Below, piece after piece: positions 28,157-38,202 of a stretch of DNA of 64,000 bases. The position numbers and the translations under genes were made by a program. The stretch covers positions 1 through 64,000 of the forward strand of contig CAMAUC010000007.1 of assembly GCA_945861265.1 (NCBI GenBank), read 5' to 3'. Position 1 is the stretch's first letter. Each line of letters starts with the position of its first letter. The notes under the pieces were generated by a model, which worked only from the letters and a program-made list of their open reading frames with translations, was not told the origin of the DNA and searched no databases. Source of the stretch: Rhizobium sp. Q54. GTDB lineage: Bacteria; Pseudomonadota; Alphaproteobacteria; Rhizobiales; Xanthobacteraceae.

Positions 28157-28891
28157 GTGAATTTCCGCCCCGAAGAACTGCTCGCCGACCAGATCGCGCA
28201 ACTCATCGGCGGCGTGCGCCATGTCGCGGTCGGCAATGCCTCGCCGATCCCGGCGACGGCGGCGCTGCTGGCGCGCGAGCGCGGCAACGGCAGGCCCTAT
28301 GTCTCGCTGCTCGGCTCGCCGAAGAACACGTTCTGGACCGACGGCGCGCGCGAACTGTTCGACTGCGCCGGCCAGGGCCGCATCGACGTGTTCTTTCTGT
28401 CCGGCGGGCAGATCGACGGCCACGGCAATATCAATCTGGTCGAGATCGGCGAGCACGCCCATCCGAAGGTGCGCTTTCCCGGGTCGTTCGGTTCGGCCTA
28501 TCTTTATTACGTCGTGCCGAAAGTGATCCTGTTCCGCACCGAGCATTCGCGCCGGACCCTGGTGCCGCGCGTCGATTACATCAGCGCGCCGGGGGCCAAT
28601 GAGCCGAACGTGTTCCGCACCGGCGGGCCGGTCGCGCTGATCACCAATCGTTGCCTGTTCTCCTTTTCCAATGGACGTTTCATGCTGCAAAGCGTGCATC
28701 CCGGCCATACGGTCGAGGAAGTGATCGAGCATACCGGCTTCGACTTCGATCGCCCGGCGCATGTGCCGGAGACGCCGCCGCCGTCGGCCGAGACGCTCAA
28801 GCTGATGCGCGAGACGGTGGCGCCGCAACTGGCCGAGCTGTATCCGCAATTCGCGGCGCAGGTGTTCGGCGTCGGCGTTCCGCCAGCATGA
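28157..28891 (+). CDS. CoA-transferase fold beta subunit, IpdB-like (GTG start)
   Basis: IDVFFLSGGQIDGHGNINLVEIG...; SENG-type Glu motif absent; directly abuts alpha subunit. Confidence 0.8.
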   Translation: MNFRPEELLADQIAQLIGGVRHVAVGNASPIPATAALLARERGNGRPYVSLLGSPKNTFWTDGARELFDCAGQGRIDVFFLSGGQIDGHGNINLVEIGEHAHPKVRFPGSFGSAYLYYVVPKVILFRTEHSRRTLVPRVDYISAPGANEPNVFRTGGPVALITNRCLFSFSNGRFMLQSVHPGHTVEEVIEHTGFDFDRPAHVPETPPPSAETLKLMRETVAPQLAELYPQFAAQVFGVGVPPA

Positions 28892-28927
28892 CTAGCGCTG
28901 GCGCGCGCGCTGCATTAAATTCGCCGG

Positions 28928-29824
28928 ATGACCGATTCATCAATCGCCACCGCGCCATCGGCGCTTCGCACCGCGATTGCCTGGACCGCCTGGCCGGGCC
29001 TGCTGGCGATCTGCATCGCTATCTCGGCCTACGGCTTCGCTGTCGATCATCCGGCGCTGTTCTTCAACGTCGCCTACGCCTTCCTCGCCGTCTGCCTATT
29101 CACGCTGGAACAGACCATGCCGCACGAGCGGGCCTGGAACGAGAACGACGGGCAGACCTTCGCCAATATCGCGCATACGCTTACCAGCAAGGGCGTGGTG
29201 CAGTCGCTGGTCGTGTTCAGCGCCGTGATCGGGCTCACCGTTTACATCACCCCGGTGACCGAGCCGGGCTACGGCATATGGCCGCGCTCATGGCCGATGA
29301 CGGCGCAAGTATTGCTCGCGGTCGTGGTCGCCGAATTCGGCTTCTACTGGGCGCACCGCGTCGCCCATGAATGGCCATGGCTGTGGCGCTTCCACGCCGT
29401 GCATCACAGCGTGACGCGGCTATGGATCGTCAATACCGGCCGATTTCATTTCGTCGACAGCTTCAAGAGCATCCTGATCGGCATGGCCATCCTGCTGGCG
29501 CTCGGCGCGCCGATGGAAGTGCTGACCTGGCTCTCGGCGATCACCGCCTTCATCGGCATGATGACGCATTGCAATGTCGACATGCGCTTCGGGGCGCTGT
29601 CATGGTGGTTCAACACGCCAGAGCTGCACCGCTGGCATCACAGCAAGGACCTGCGTGAGGGCAACAAGAACTATTCCGAGAACATCATGCTTTGGGACCA
29701 TGTGTTCGGCACTTATTACAACTCGCGCGACTACCGGCCGCCGGCCGACATCGGCATTCATGAGGCAATGCCGCCGGGCTTCGTGCAGCAGCTGGTGTGG
29801 CCGTTCAAGGCGGCGCGGGATTAG
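28928..29824 (+). CDS. Sterol desaturase/fatty acid hydroxylase family protein
   Basis: Histidine boxes HRVAHEW, HAVHHS, HRWHHSKD. Confidence 0.92.
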   Translation: MTDSSIATAPSALRTAIAWTAWPGLLAICIAISAYGFAVDHPALFFNVAYAFLAVCLFTLEQTMPHERAWNENDGQTFANIAHTLTSKGVVQSLVVFSAVIGLTVYITPVTEPGYGIWPRSWPMTAQVLLAVVVAEFGFYWAHRVAHEWPWLWRFHAVHHSVTRLWIVNTGRFHFVDSFKSILIGMAILLALGAPMEVLTWLSAITAFIGMMTHCNVDMRFGALSWWFNTPELHRWHHSKDLREGNKNYSENIMLWDHVFGTYYNSRDYRPPADIGIHEAMPPGFVQQLVWPFKAARD

Positions 29825-29927
29825 GCCCGCTGCCGGATAATTTCGCAGCTTGAAACCCGCAGCCCCTGTCGACTTGCCCGGATTAAGCTATAAAAGCCGT
29901 CCCTTCGCGTTTCGACAGGATGCCCTC

Positions 29928-32255
29928 ATGACATCAGCGACCGCCGCCCCCGCCCGCAACAAAAGCGAACCGCGCGTCGAGGACGATGCGCTGGTGCGCG
30001 GCCAGGGGCGCTTCGCCGACGATCCGCGCCTGCCGAACCAGGCCTATGCCGTGTTCGTGCGCTCGCCGCACGCGCATGCCCGCATCAAATCGGTCAAGAC
30101 CGACGAGGCACTGCGCGCCAAGGGCGTGCTGGCGGTCGTCACCGCGGAGGATCTGAAGGCACTGAATATCGGCAGCATCTCACGTCACCCGCCGGTCATC
30201 GGCCGCGGCGGCGCCAAGATGCCGATGCCGTTCCGCCCGGCGCTATGCGGCGACAAGGTCATGCACGGCGGCGACCCGGTGGCGATGGTGGTGGCCGAGA
30301 CGACCGCGCAGGCGCAGGACGCCGCCGACCTCGTGCAGGTCGGCTACGAGGAATTGCCGGCGGTGGTCGATCTCGACACCGCGATGAAAGCCAAGACCCA
30401 GCTTTATGCCGACGCGCCCGGCAATCTCTGCGTCGATTGGGCCGGCCCGGTGCCGAGCGACGATAATGAGCGCGAGGTCGCTTCCCTGATCGCCAAGGCG
30501 GCGCATGTCGCCAAAGTGTCTGTCACGAACCAGCGCATGGTGGTGGCGTCGATGGAAACGCGCGGCTCGACCGGCGTCTATGACAAGGCGACCGACAGCT
30601 ACACACTCTATGCCTGCTCGCAGGGCGCTGACTCGCTGCGCAACATGGCGGCGTCCGTTATGGGCGTACCGAATGAGAAGTTGCGCGTCATCACTGAGGA
30701 TGTCGGTGGCGCCTTCGGCATGAAGACGCCGGTCTATCCGGAATATATCGCCGTGCTGGTCGGCGCGAAGAAGCTCGGCCGGCCGGTGCACTGGCAATCG
30801 ACGCGCGCAGAAGCCTTCGTCACCGACACGCAAGCGCGCGACACCGTCACCCATGTCGAACTGGCCTGCGACGACAAGGGCAAGTTCGTCGCGCTGCGCG
30901 TGCGCCATCTGTGCAACCAGGGCGCCTATGTCTCGACCGCCGGCGTCAACATCAACACCAACAACTTCGCCCGTTGCCTGCCCGGCATGTACAATATTCC
31001 GAAGATCGATGTCGGCGCCGCCTGCTATTTCTCCAACACCGTCGCCATCGGCCCTTATCGCGGCGCCGGCCGCCCCGAGGCGAATTACGCGCTGGAGCGC
31101 GCGGTTGAGCAAGCAGCGCGCCTTCTGAAGATGGATCCGGTGCGGCTGCGCAAGAAGAACCTGATCCCCGCCTCACGCATGCCGTTCAAGACGCCGATCA
31201 ACACTTATGACTCGGGCGACTTCCCCGGCATTGTCGACAAGGCGCTCAAGCTCGCCGACTACGACAATTTCGCCAAGCGCAAGCGCGAGGCGGCGAAGCG
31301 CAAGAAGCTGCGCGGCATCGGCGTCTCCTGCATGCTGGAGCATGCCGGCGCGATGCCGATGGAAACCGCGTCGATCGGCTTTCCCGGCGGCGAGAAGTTG
31401 ATCCTCGGCTGCAACGTGCAATCGACCGGGCAGAGCCACGCCACCGTGTTCGGCCGCATGCTGGCGCACAGACTCGGCATCGATGCAAAGACGATCGAGC
31501 ATAGACATGGCGATACCAATATGGGCCTGACCGGATTTGCCTCGGTCGGCTCGCGCTCGGCGATGTGCGCGGGCTCGGCCATCGTCGTCACCGCCGACGC
31601 GATGCTGGCCAAGGGCAAGAAGATCGCCGCGGCGGCGCTGGAGACCTCCGAGTCCGACATTCAATACAAGAATGGCGGCTTTGAAGTGGTCGGCACCGAC
31701 CGCAGGATTTCGCTGTTCGACACCGCACGCCGCGCCAAGGAGACGGGCGAAACGCTCGACACTAAAGACAAGGTGGAAGCGCCGCTGACGTTTCCGAACG
31801 GCTGCCACATTGCCGAGATCGAGATCGATCCCGACACGGGCAAGTTCGACATCGTCACTTATACGGCGGTCGACGACTGCGGTAACATGCTCGACAAGAT
31901 TGTCGTCGAAGGCCAGGTGCAAGGCTCGATCGCCAACGGTCTCGGCCAGGCGCTGACCGAGAACGCGGTGTATGATTCGGTGAGTGGGCAATTGGTGACC
32001 GGCTCGTTCATGGACTACGGCATGCCGCGCGCCCACGACATGCCGGTCGAATTGCGCGAGGCGACGCACATCACGCCGGCAACGACCAATCCGCTCGGCG
32101 TCAAGGGCACCGGCGAGGCCGGCACCACCGCGGCGATCGCGGCGGTGATGAATGCGATCGCCAATGCGATCCCGAACGGCGCGGCGGATCACATGGAAAT
32201 GCCCGCGACACCGTCGAAGGTGTGGGACGCAGTGCGCAAGGGGATGGCGCTATAG
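29928..32255 (+). CDS. Xanthine dehydrogenase family Mo-binding subunit, form II CoxL-like
   Basis: RVEDDALVRGQGRFADD, active-site-loop PYRGAGRPEANYALER; no adjacent small or FAD subunit. Confidence 0.92.
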   Translation: MTSATAAPARNKSEPRVEDDALVRGQGRFADDPRLPNQAYAVFVRSPHAHARIKSVKTDEALRAKGVLAVVTAEDLKALNIGSISRHPPVIGRGGAKMPMPFRPALCGDKVMHGGDPVAMVVAETTAQAQDAADLVQVGYEELPAVVDLDTAMKAKTQLYADAPGNLCVDWAGPVPSDDNEREVASLIAKAAHVAKVSVTNQRMVVASMETRGSTGVYDKATDSYTLYACSQGADSLRNMAASVMGVPNEKLRVITEDVGGAFGMKTPVYPEYIAVLVGAKKLGRPVHWQSTRAEAFVTDTQARDTVTHVELACDDKGKFVALRVRHLCNQGAYVSTAGVNINTNNFARCLPGMYNIPKIDVGAACYFSNTVAIGPYRGAGRPEANYALERAVEQAARLLKMDPVRLRKKNLIPASRMPFKTPINTYDSGDFPGIVDKALKLADYDNFAKRKREAAKRKKLRGIGVSCMLEHAGAMPMETASIGFPGGEKLILGCNVQSTGQSHATVFGRMLAHRLGIDAKTIEHRHGDTNMGLTGFASVGSRSAMCAGSAIVVTADAMLAKGKKIAAAALETSESDIQYKNGGFEVVGTDRRISLFDTARRAKETGETLDTKDKVEAPLTFPNGCHIAEIEIDPDTGKFDIVTYTAVDDCGNMLDKIVVEGQVQGSIANGLGQALTENAVYDSVSGQLVTGSFMDYGMPRAHDMPVELREATHITPATTNPLGVKGTGEAGTTAAIAAVMNAIANAIPNGAADHMEMPATPSKVWDAVRKGMAL

Positions 32256-32275
32256 CTGTCGTCCCGACTTCCCTA

Positions 32276-32400
32276 GTGTCGTCCCCGCGAAGGCGGGGAC
32301 CCAGCACTCCACGCATCGATAATAAAAAAATGGCCGGGAATTTTCCCGGCCATTCTAATTCGTAAGCGCTGGATTCCCGCCTTCGCGGGAATGACGGACT
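32276..32400. repeat. REP/BIME-like pair of inverted palindromes flanking a terminator
   Basis: GTCCCCGCgaagGCGGGGAC (32281-32300) and ATTCCCGCcttcGCGGGAAT (32373-32392) in opposite orientation. Confidence 0.65.
32323..32354 (-). terminator. Terminator for minus-strand aldehyde dehydrogenase gene
   Basis: AATGGCCGGGAA tt TTCCCGGCCATT with A-tract on + strand (T-tract on - strand). Confidence 0.8.
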
Positions 32401-32401
32401 T

Positions 32402-33829
32402 CTACGCCTGACTGATGAACTTGGTGTTCATATAGGCCTGCAAACCTTCGATGCCGCCTTCGGAGCCGTAGCCGGACTCCTTGATGCCGCCGAACGGCGT
32501 TTCCGGCGTCGAGATGGCGACCGAATTGACGCCGACCATGCCGGACTGAATCGCATCGCCGATGGCGATGGCCTGCGAACTGGAGTTAGTGAAAGTGTAG
32601 GCGGCCAGACCGAACTGTAGCGAGTTGGCGCGCTGCACGACTTCGTCGAAGGTCTTGAACGGCACGATCGGCGCCACCGGCCCGAACGGCTCCTCGGTCA
32701 TGATCTTCGAATCGTCCGGCACGTCGGTAATGACGGTCGGCTCGAAGAAAAAGCCCTGGTTGCCGTGCCGGTTGCCGCCGGTCTGGATCTTGCCGCCGCG
32801 CGCCTTGGCGTCGTTGACGAAGGATTCCATGGCGTCGAGCCGGCGCGGATTGGCCAATGGCCCGAGCGTCGTGCCTTTTTCGAGGCCGTCGCCGAGCTTG
32901 AGGTTCTTGGCGTATTCGGTGAAGCGGGCGACAAACTTGTTGTAGCCCTTCTCTTGCACATAGAAGCGCGTCGGCGAAATGCAGACCTGGCCGGCGTTGC
33001 GATACTTGAACGCGGAAATGATGTCGGCGGCCTTTTCCGGATCGTAATCGTCGAACACGACGACCGGAGAGTGACCACCCAGCTCCATCGTCGCGCGCTT
33101 CATGCCCTTGGCGGCGAGACCGGCAAGATGCTTGCCGACCGGGATCGAGCCGGTGAAGGAAATCTTGCGCACAATGTCGGAGGCGACGAGGTGCTCCGAA
33201 ATCTGCGCCGGCACGCCGAACACCAGATTGAGAACGCCGGCCGGCAGGCCGGCATCGGCGAAGCACTTGACCAGTTCATAACAGCCGGCCGGGGTTTCTT
33301 CCGACGCCTTGATGATGATCGAGCAGCCGGCAGCGAGTGCGCCGGCGATCTTGCGCACCGGTGTCAGCGTCGGGAAATTCCACGGTGTGAACGCGGCGAC
33401 GACGCCGACCGGCTCCTGCAATACGATCTGGCGCACGCCCTTGCCGCGGCCCGGCACGATGCGGCCATAGGCGCGGCGGCCTTCCTCGGCATACCAGTCG
33501 ATGATGTCGGCCGAGGTCATGACTTCGATGCGCGATTCGTTGATCGACTTGCCCTGCTCCATGGTTTGCGCGGTGGCGACATGCTCGACGCGCTCACGCA
33601 ACAGATCGGCGGCCTTGCGCATTATCTTGCCGCGCTCATAGGCCGAGGTGTTCTTCCAGAGCTGGAAGCCCTTCTGGGCGGCGCCGAGCGCGCTGTCGAG
33701 ATCGGACGCGCTGGCGTGCGGCAATTGGCCGAGCACCTTGCCGGTCGCCGGATTGATGACGTCTTCGCCCTTGCGGCCATGGCCGTCGAGCCATTGGCCG
33801 TCGATATAAAGTTTCAGATCGGAATACAT
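32402..33829 (-). CDS. NAD(P)-dependent succinate-semialdehyde dehydrogenase family aldehyde dehydrogenase
   Basis: TMELGGHSPVVVFDD, RNAGQVCISPTRFYV; start at MYSDLKLYIDGQW. Confidence 0.92.
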   Translation of the reverse strand: MYSDLKLYIDGQWLDGHGRKGEDVINPATGKVLGQLPHASASDLDSALGAAQKGFQLWKNTSAYERGKIMRKAADLLRERVEHVATAQTMEQGKSINESRIEVMTSADIIDWYAEEGRRAYGRIVPGRGKGVRQIVLQEPVGVVAAFTPWNFPTLTPVRKIAGALAAGCSIIIKASEETPAGCYELVKCFADAGLPAGVLNLVFGVPAQISEHLVASDIVRKISFTGSIPVGKHLAGLAAKGMKRATMELGGHSPVVVFDDYDPEKAADIISAFKYRNAGQVCISPTRFYVQEKGYNKFVARFTEYAKNLKLGDGLEKGTTLGPLANPRRLDAMESFVNDAKARGGKIQTGGNRHGNQGFFFEPTVITDVPDDSKIMTEEPFGPVAPIVPFKTFDEVVQRANSLQFGLAAYTFTNSSSQAIAIGDAIQSGMVGVNSVAISTPETPFGGIKESGYGSEGGIEGLQAYMNTKFISQA

Positions 33830-33946
33830 GGGGGACCTCGTGGTTACCCGGGACAACGATAATTATGGCGGTCAGATAGCACTTTCAGCCGTGAGCGGCC
33901 ACCCCGAGGGGCGGACCGCGCCATGCAGTGCAGCAATGTGGCGGCG

Positions 33947-34747
33947 TCAGGAACCGGTGAACTTCGGTTTGCGCTTTTCCATGAAGGCGGTGCGGCCCTC
34001 CCTGAAATCATTGGACGCAAAGCAGGCCTGCACCATCTCCTCGGCCTTGGCGAGATCGCGCTTGCTCTCGTCGGCGAGGATTTGACCGACGATGAATTTG
34101 ACCGAATCGACGCTGAGCGGCGCATTGCCGGCAATGGTCTCGGCATAATCCTTGACGTAGGCTTCGAACTCGCCGTCCGGCAGCACGCGGTTGACCAGAC
34201 CCATCATCAACGCCTCTTGCGCGGTAAACTGCCGCGCGGTGTAGAAGATTTCCTTGGCGAAGGCCGGGCCGACAACGTCGACAAGTTTTTTCAGGCCGGC
34301 ATAGCGGTAACCGATGGAGAGCTTGGCCGCGGGCACCGCGAATTTCGAACCCTCGGTGCAGATACGCAAGTCGCAGCTCAGCGCCAGACCGACGCCGCCG
34401 CCGATGCAATAGCCGCGGATCATGGCAATGGTCGGCTTCGGAAAACTGTAGAAGGCGCCATAGGCGCGATCCACCGCCTCGTTGTAGCGGTCGGAGGTTT
34501 CCTTGTCGGAGCGCTCCTTTTCAAATTTGGAAATGTCGGCGCCCGACACGAAGGCCTTGCCGCCGGCGCCGTTGACCACCACGACGCGGATGTTCTTGTC
34601 GTTTTTGAATTCGTCGAGAAAGCCTTCGGCGGCTTCCCACATTTCCAGCGACACAGCGTTGTGCTTTTCCGGATTGTTGAAGGTCAGGTAGCCGACCTGC
34701 CCCTCCTTGCGGGACAGCATCTTGTCGGTCTTTACGGGCGCGTTCAT
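33947..34747 (-). CDS. Enoyl-CoA hydratase/isomerase family protein
   Basis: VSGADISKFEKERS, IRGYCIGGGVGLALSCDLRIC; start at MNAPVKTDKMLSRKEG. Confidence 0.93.
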   Translation of the reverse strand: MNAPVKTDKMLSRKEGQVGYLTFNNPEKHNAVSLEMWEAAEGFLDEFKNDKNIRVVVVNGAGGKAFVSGADISKFEKERSDKETSDRYNEAVDRAYGAFYSFPKPTIAMIRGYCIGGGVGLALSCDLRICTEGSKFAVPAAKLSIGYRYAGLKKLVDVVGPAFAKEIFYTARQFTAQEALMMGLVNRVLPDGEFEAYVKDYAETIAGNAPLSVDSVKFIVGQILADESKRDLAKAEEMVQACFASNDFREGRTAFMEKRKPKFTGS

Positions 34748-34775
34748 TGCTTCATTCCTTCGCTGACTTGAGCCG

Positions 34776-35969
34776 TCAAACTGCCTTCGCAGCATGCAGC
34801 GCTGCGATTTCATCGTCGGCAAATCCGAATTCCTTGAACACCTCATCGGTGTGCTGGCCCTGTTCCGGCGGCGTGGCGACGATTCTGCTCGGTGTGCGCG
34901 ACAGCGCGAAGGGCTGGCCGACGAAAGTCTGCGATTCGCCGTTCGGTTTCTTCGCATCCTGCGCGATTCCAAGGTGTTTCACCTGCTCGTCGGCGAAAAC
35001 CTGATCGATATTATAGATCGGTCCCGACGGCACGCCGGCCTGCTCGAACAAATCGATCCATTCGGCGCTGGTCCGGGCGACAGTCTTGGCTTCAAGCGCC
35101 GCATTGATGGCGTCGCGGTTCTTCGAGCGCAGCGCGCCGGTCTTGTAGTCGGGATGGTCGATCAGTTCGGGTAGTCCGATCGATTTGCACAGCCGCTCCC
35201 ACATCACCTGGCCGGTCGAGGCGATGTTGATGTGGCCGTCTTTGGTCTTGAACACGCCGGTCGGGATCGAGGTCGGATGATTGTTGCCAGCCTGCTTGGC
35301 GACCTCGCCCATTTGCAGCCAGCGCGCCGCCTGGAAGTCGAGCATGAAGATCTGCGCCTGCAACAATGAGGTATTGACCCACTGGCCCTCGCCGGAAACT
35401 TCGCGCTCCAAAAGCGCGGTCTGGATGCCGAGCGCGGCGAACAGGCCGGCGCACAGATCGGCGACCGGAATACCGACGCGCATCGGCCCGCGGCCCGGCT
35501 CGCCGGTGATCGACATCAGCCCGCCCATGCCTTGTGCGATCTGATCGAAGCCCGGACGGCCGGCATAAGGCCCGTCCTGTCCGAAGCCGGAAATGCTGGC
35601 GAGGACGATGCGCTTGTTGACCTTCTTGAGGTCCTCATAGGCGATGCCGAGACGGTCCTTCACGTCGGGACGGAAGTTCTCGACGACGACGTCGGCCTTC
35701 GCGACCAGCCGCTTGAACGCCGCGAGGCCCTGCGGCGACTTCAGATCGAGCGTAATGCTGCGCTTGTTGCGGTGCAGGTTCTGGAAGTCGGCATTGTTGC
35801 GCGGCCCGCCCGGCCCCTCGCCTTTTTCCAGATGCGCCGGCGTCTCGATCTTGATGACGTTGGCGCCCCAATCGGCAAGCTGGCGCACGCAGGTCGGCCC
35901 GGAGCGAACGCGGGTCAGGTCGAGGACAGTGAAGCGGGAAAGGGCCTGGGAGGCCCGGGGAAACGTCAT
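34776..35969 (-). CDS. CaiB/BaiF family CoA-transferase
   Basis: VLDLTRVRSGPTCVRQLADWGANVIKIE; NRNKRSITLDLKSPQG-type motif. Confidence 0.95.
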   Translation of the reverse strand: MTFPRASQALSRFTVLDLTRVRSGPTCVRQLADWGANVIKIETPAHLEKGEGPGGPRNNADFQNLHRNKRSITLDLKSPQGLAAFKRLVAKADVVVENFRPDVKDRLGIAYEDLKKVNKRIVLASISGFGQDGPYAGRPGFDQIAQGMGGLMSITGEPGRGPMRVGIPVADLCAGLFAALGIQTALLEREVSGEGQWVNTSLLQAQIFMLDFQAARWLQMGEVAKQAGNNHPTSIPTGVFKTKDGHINIASTGQVMWERLCKSIGLPELIDHPDYKTGALRSKNRDAINAALEAKTVARTSAEWIDLFEQAGVPSGPIYNIDQVFADEQVKHLGIAQDAKKPNGESQTFVGQPFALSRTPSRIVATPPEQGQHTDEVFKEFGFADDEIAALHAAKAV

Positions 35970-36336
35970 AATGGCAGCTCCGGCTCTCGATTAATTCGGT
36001 GCGGGGGCAGACATTCCCCGATTGGCCGAGGCTTGTCCATCAGGGGGAAAGAGCGGTCTCCGAGTGCCTCGCGGGGTATTTAGGGGATCAAGAGCCGACT
36101 TTATTCATTAAACCGCGCAATAAAAGCAGCCCCTGCCTTGAAAAGACCACTGACCCCTGTCATATCAGCCTTGCGAATGAACGACCCGAGTCTTCGGGTT
36201 TGCGGGCTGCGTGCACGAACTTCTAAATACGAATTTCGCCCCGCCCATTCGATTTCCTGAATAAGCGACAGCCCTGGCAACGCGGGATGTCAAAAAACCG
36301 CGCGATACCGCCGGTCGCATCAGCGATTCGGCCGTC

Positions 36337-37761
36337 TTGCCATATAGAAAGTTACCTTTGACCTCATTTAACGACTTCGGCCTCGCAGAGCCGATCCTTC
36401 GCGCCCTTGTCGAAGAGAATTACACCACCCCCACTCCGATTCAGGCCCAGACCGTTCCGATCGTCCTCACCGGACGCGACGTTATCGGCATCGCGCAAAC
36501 TGGCACCGGCAAGACCGCGGCCTTCGCCCTGCCGATCCTGAACCACCTCTACACCAAGCGCATGCGCCCGGAACGCAAGTCCTGCCGCGTGCTGGTTCTG
36601 TCGCCGACGCGCGAACTGTCCGGACAGATCGCCGATTCATTCCGCGCCTATGGCCGGCACATGAAGCCGCTGGCGATCGAACTCGCCATCGGCGGCGTGC
36701 CGATCAACCGGCAGATCCGCGGCCTCGCGCACGGCGTCGAAGTTCTCGTCGCCACGCCCGGCCGTCTGCTCGATCTCGTGCATCAGCGCGCGATCACGCT
36801 CAATCAGGTCGAAATCCTCGTCCTCGACGAAGCCGACCGCATGCTCGACATGGGCTTCATCAACGACATCCGGAAGGTTGTCGCGATGCTGCGCAAGGAG
36901 CGCCAGACCTTGTTCTTCTCGGCGACCATGCCGGGCGAGATCACCAAGCTGGCCGATTCGATGCTGACCAATCCTGAGCGCGTCGCCGTGACGCCGCAGG
37001 CCTCGACCGTCGACCGCATCGCCCAGCGCGTCATCCTGACCGAGAAATCGGCCAAGAACGATCTGCTGGTCGAGACGCTCAAGACCGAGACCACCGACCG
37101 CGTGCTGGTGTTCACTCGCACCAAGCATGGCGCCGACAAGGTCGTCCGCCATTTGCAGAAGTCCGGCTTCGGCGCCGAGGCGATCCACGGCAACAAGTCG
37201 CAGAACCAGCGCGAGCGCGTGCTCGCCGACTTCCGTAACGGCAAACTGCGTATCCTGGTCGCCACCGACATCGCTGCCCGCGGCATCGACGTCGACGGCG
37301 TCAGCCACGTGGTCAATTACGACCTGCCGAACATTCCGGAATCCTATGTCCACCGCATCGGCCGCACCGCGCGCGCCGGCGCCGACGGCATCGCGATTTC
37401 GTTCTGCGATCACGAGGAAGCAGCGTTCCTGCGCGATATCCAGCGCATGATCCGCATCACCATCCCATCGATCGACAAGCGGACCGGCGTCCGTCCGGCG
37501 CAGCGCCCGGCCGATCATCACCAGGCCTCGAACCGTCCGAACCGGGGCCGCTTTGCCGGCAATGGCGGCGGCAACGGTAGCAACGGCGGCAATCGCAACG
37601 GCGGCGGCGGCAACCGTAATGGCGGCAACCAGGGCCGCCCGAGCCGGGGCAGCCAGGGTAATAACCCGGCGATTCCGCGCGCGGAAGCCTCGCCGGGCGA
37701 GCCAAACAGCATTGGAACTGTTAGCTTTCTGCAGCGTGGCGGCAATCGGACGCCGCGCTAG
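36337..37761 (+). CDS. rhlE: DEAD/DEAH-box RNA helicase, RhlE-like
   Basis: AQTGTGKT, DEAD (VLDEADRMLDMGF), SAT, HRIGRTARAG; low-complexity Gly/Asn/Arg tail; exact start uncertain. Confidence 0.92.
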   Translation: MPYRKLPLTSFNDFGLAEPILRALVEENYTTPTPIQAQTVPIVLTGRDVIGIAQTGTGKTAAFALPILNHLYTKRMRPERKSCRVLVLSPTRELSGQIADSFRAYGRHMKPLAIELAIGGVPINRQIRGLAHGVEVLVATPGRLLDLVHQRAITLNQVEILVLDEADRMLDMGFINDIRKVVAMLRKERQTLFFSATMPGEITKLADSMLTNPERVAVTPQASTVDRIAQRVILTEKSAKNDLLVETLKTETTDRVLVFTRTKHGADKVVRHLQKSGFGAEAIHGNKSQNQRERVLADFRNGKLRILVATDIAARGIDVDGVSHVVNYDLPNIPESYVHRIGRTARAGADGIAISFCDHEEAAFLRDIQRMIRITIPSIDKRTGVRPAQRPADHHQASNRPNRGRFAGNGGGNGSNGGNRNGGGGNRNGGNQGRPSRGSQGNNPAIPRAEASPGEPNSIGTVSFLQRGGNRTPR

Positions 37762-37878
37762 CGAATTCCGGAAAAAAGCCCGCCCTTTTGCCCTGGCTTT
37801 GGGCCTTGGCACTGGGGCGGGAGCATTTTTTCGGATATAGAGCGGGCCGAACGGATAGCTGACCGGGAGAGAAATTGG

Positions 37879-38151
37879 ATGGCGAAGGAAGAATTGCTGG
37901 AATTCGACGGGACGGTGACCGAAGTGTTGCCGGACGGCAATTTCCGGGTGAAGCTCGATAACGAGCACGAAGTGCTGGCCTACACCGCCGGCAAGATGCG
38001 TAAATTCCGCATCCGCACCGGCGTCGGTGACCGCGTGATCGTTGAAATGTCGCCTTACGATTTGCAGCGCGGCCGCATCAGCTTCCGCCACAAGGGCGAC
38101 GCTCCCTCGCCCTCGCCGCAGAGCCGGCGGCCGAATTTCCGGCGGCGGTAG
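37879..38151 (+). CDS. infA: Translation initiation factor IF-1
   Basis: [72 protein letters not shown]. Confidence 0.95.
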   Translation: MAKEELLEFDGTVTEVLPDGNFRVKLDNEHEVLAYTAGKMRKFRIRTGVGDRVIVEMSPYDLQRGRISFRHKGDAPSPSPQSRRPNFRRR

Positions 38152-38171
38152 CGACCAAAGAATTCAGAAGA

Positions 38172-38202
38172 AAAATGCCGGCCGTCGCGCCGGCATTTTT
38201 TA
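38172..38202 (+). terminator. Terminator after infA
   Basis: AAAATGCCGGC cgtcgc GCCGGCATTTT TT. Confidence 0.85.

Noticed and set aside
26462-28849. 795-aa minus-strand ORF
   Set aside because: Antisense to the IpdAB-like genes and frame-shifted relative to the MTHFR-family gene; shadow-ORF composition
29928-32255. Aerobic CO dehydrogenase large subunit
   Set aside because: Active-site loop is PYRGAGR, not the AYxCSFR form I signature, and CoxM/CoxS are absent
37540-37680. GGC/AAC-rich repeats as possible CRISPR or tandem repeat array
   Set aside because: These encode the Gly/Asn/Arg-rich low-complexity tail of the RhlE helicase; no repeat-spacer regularity
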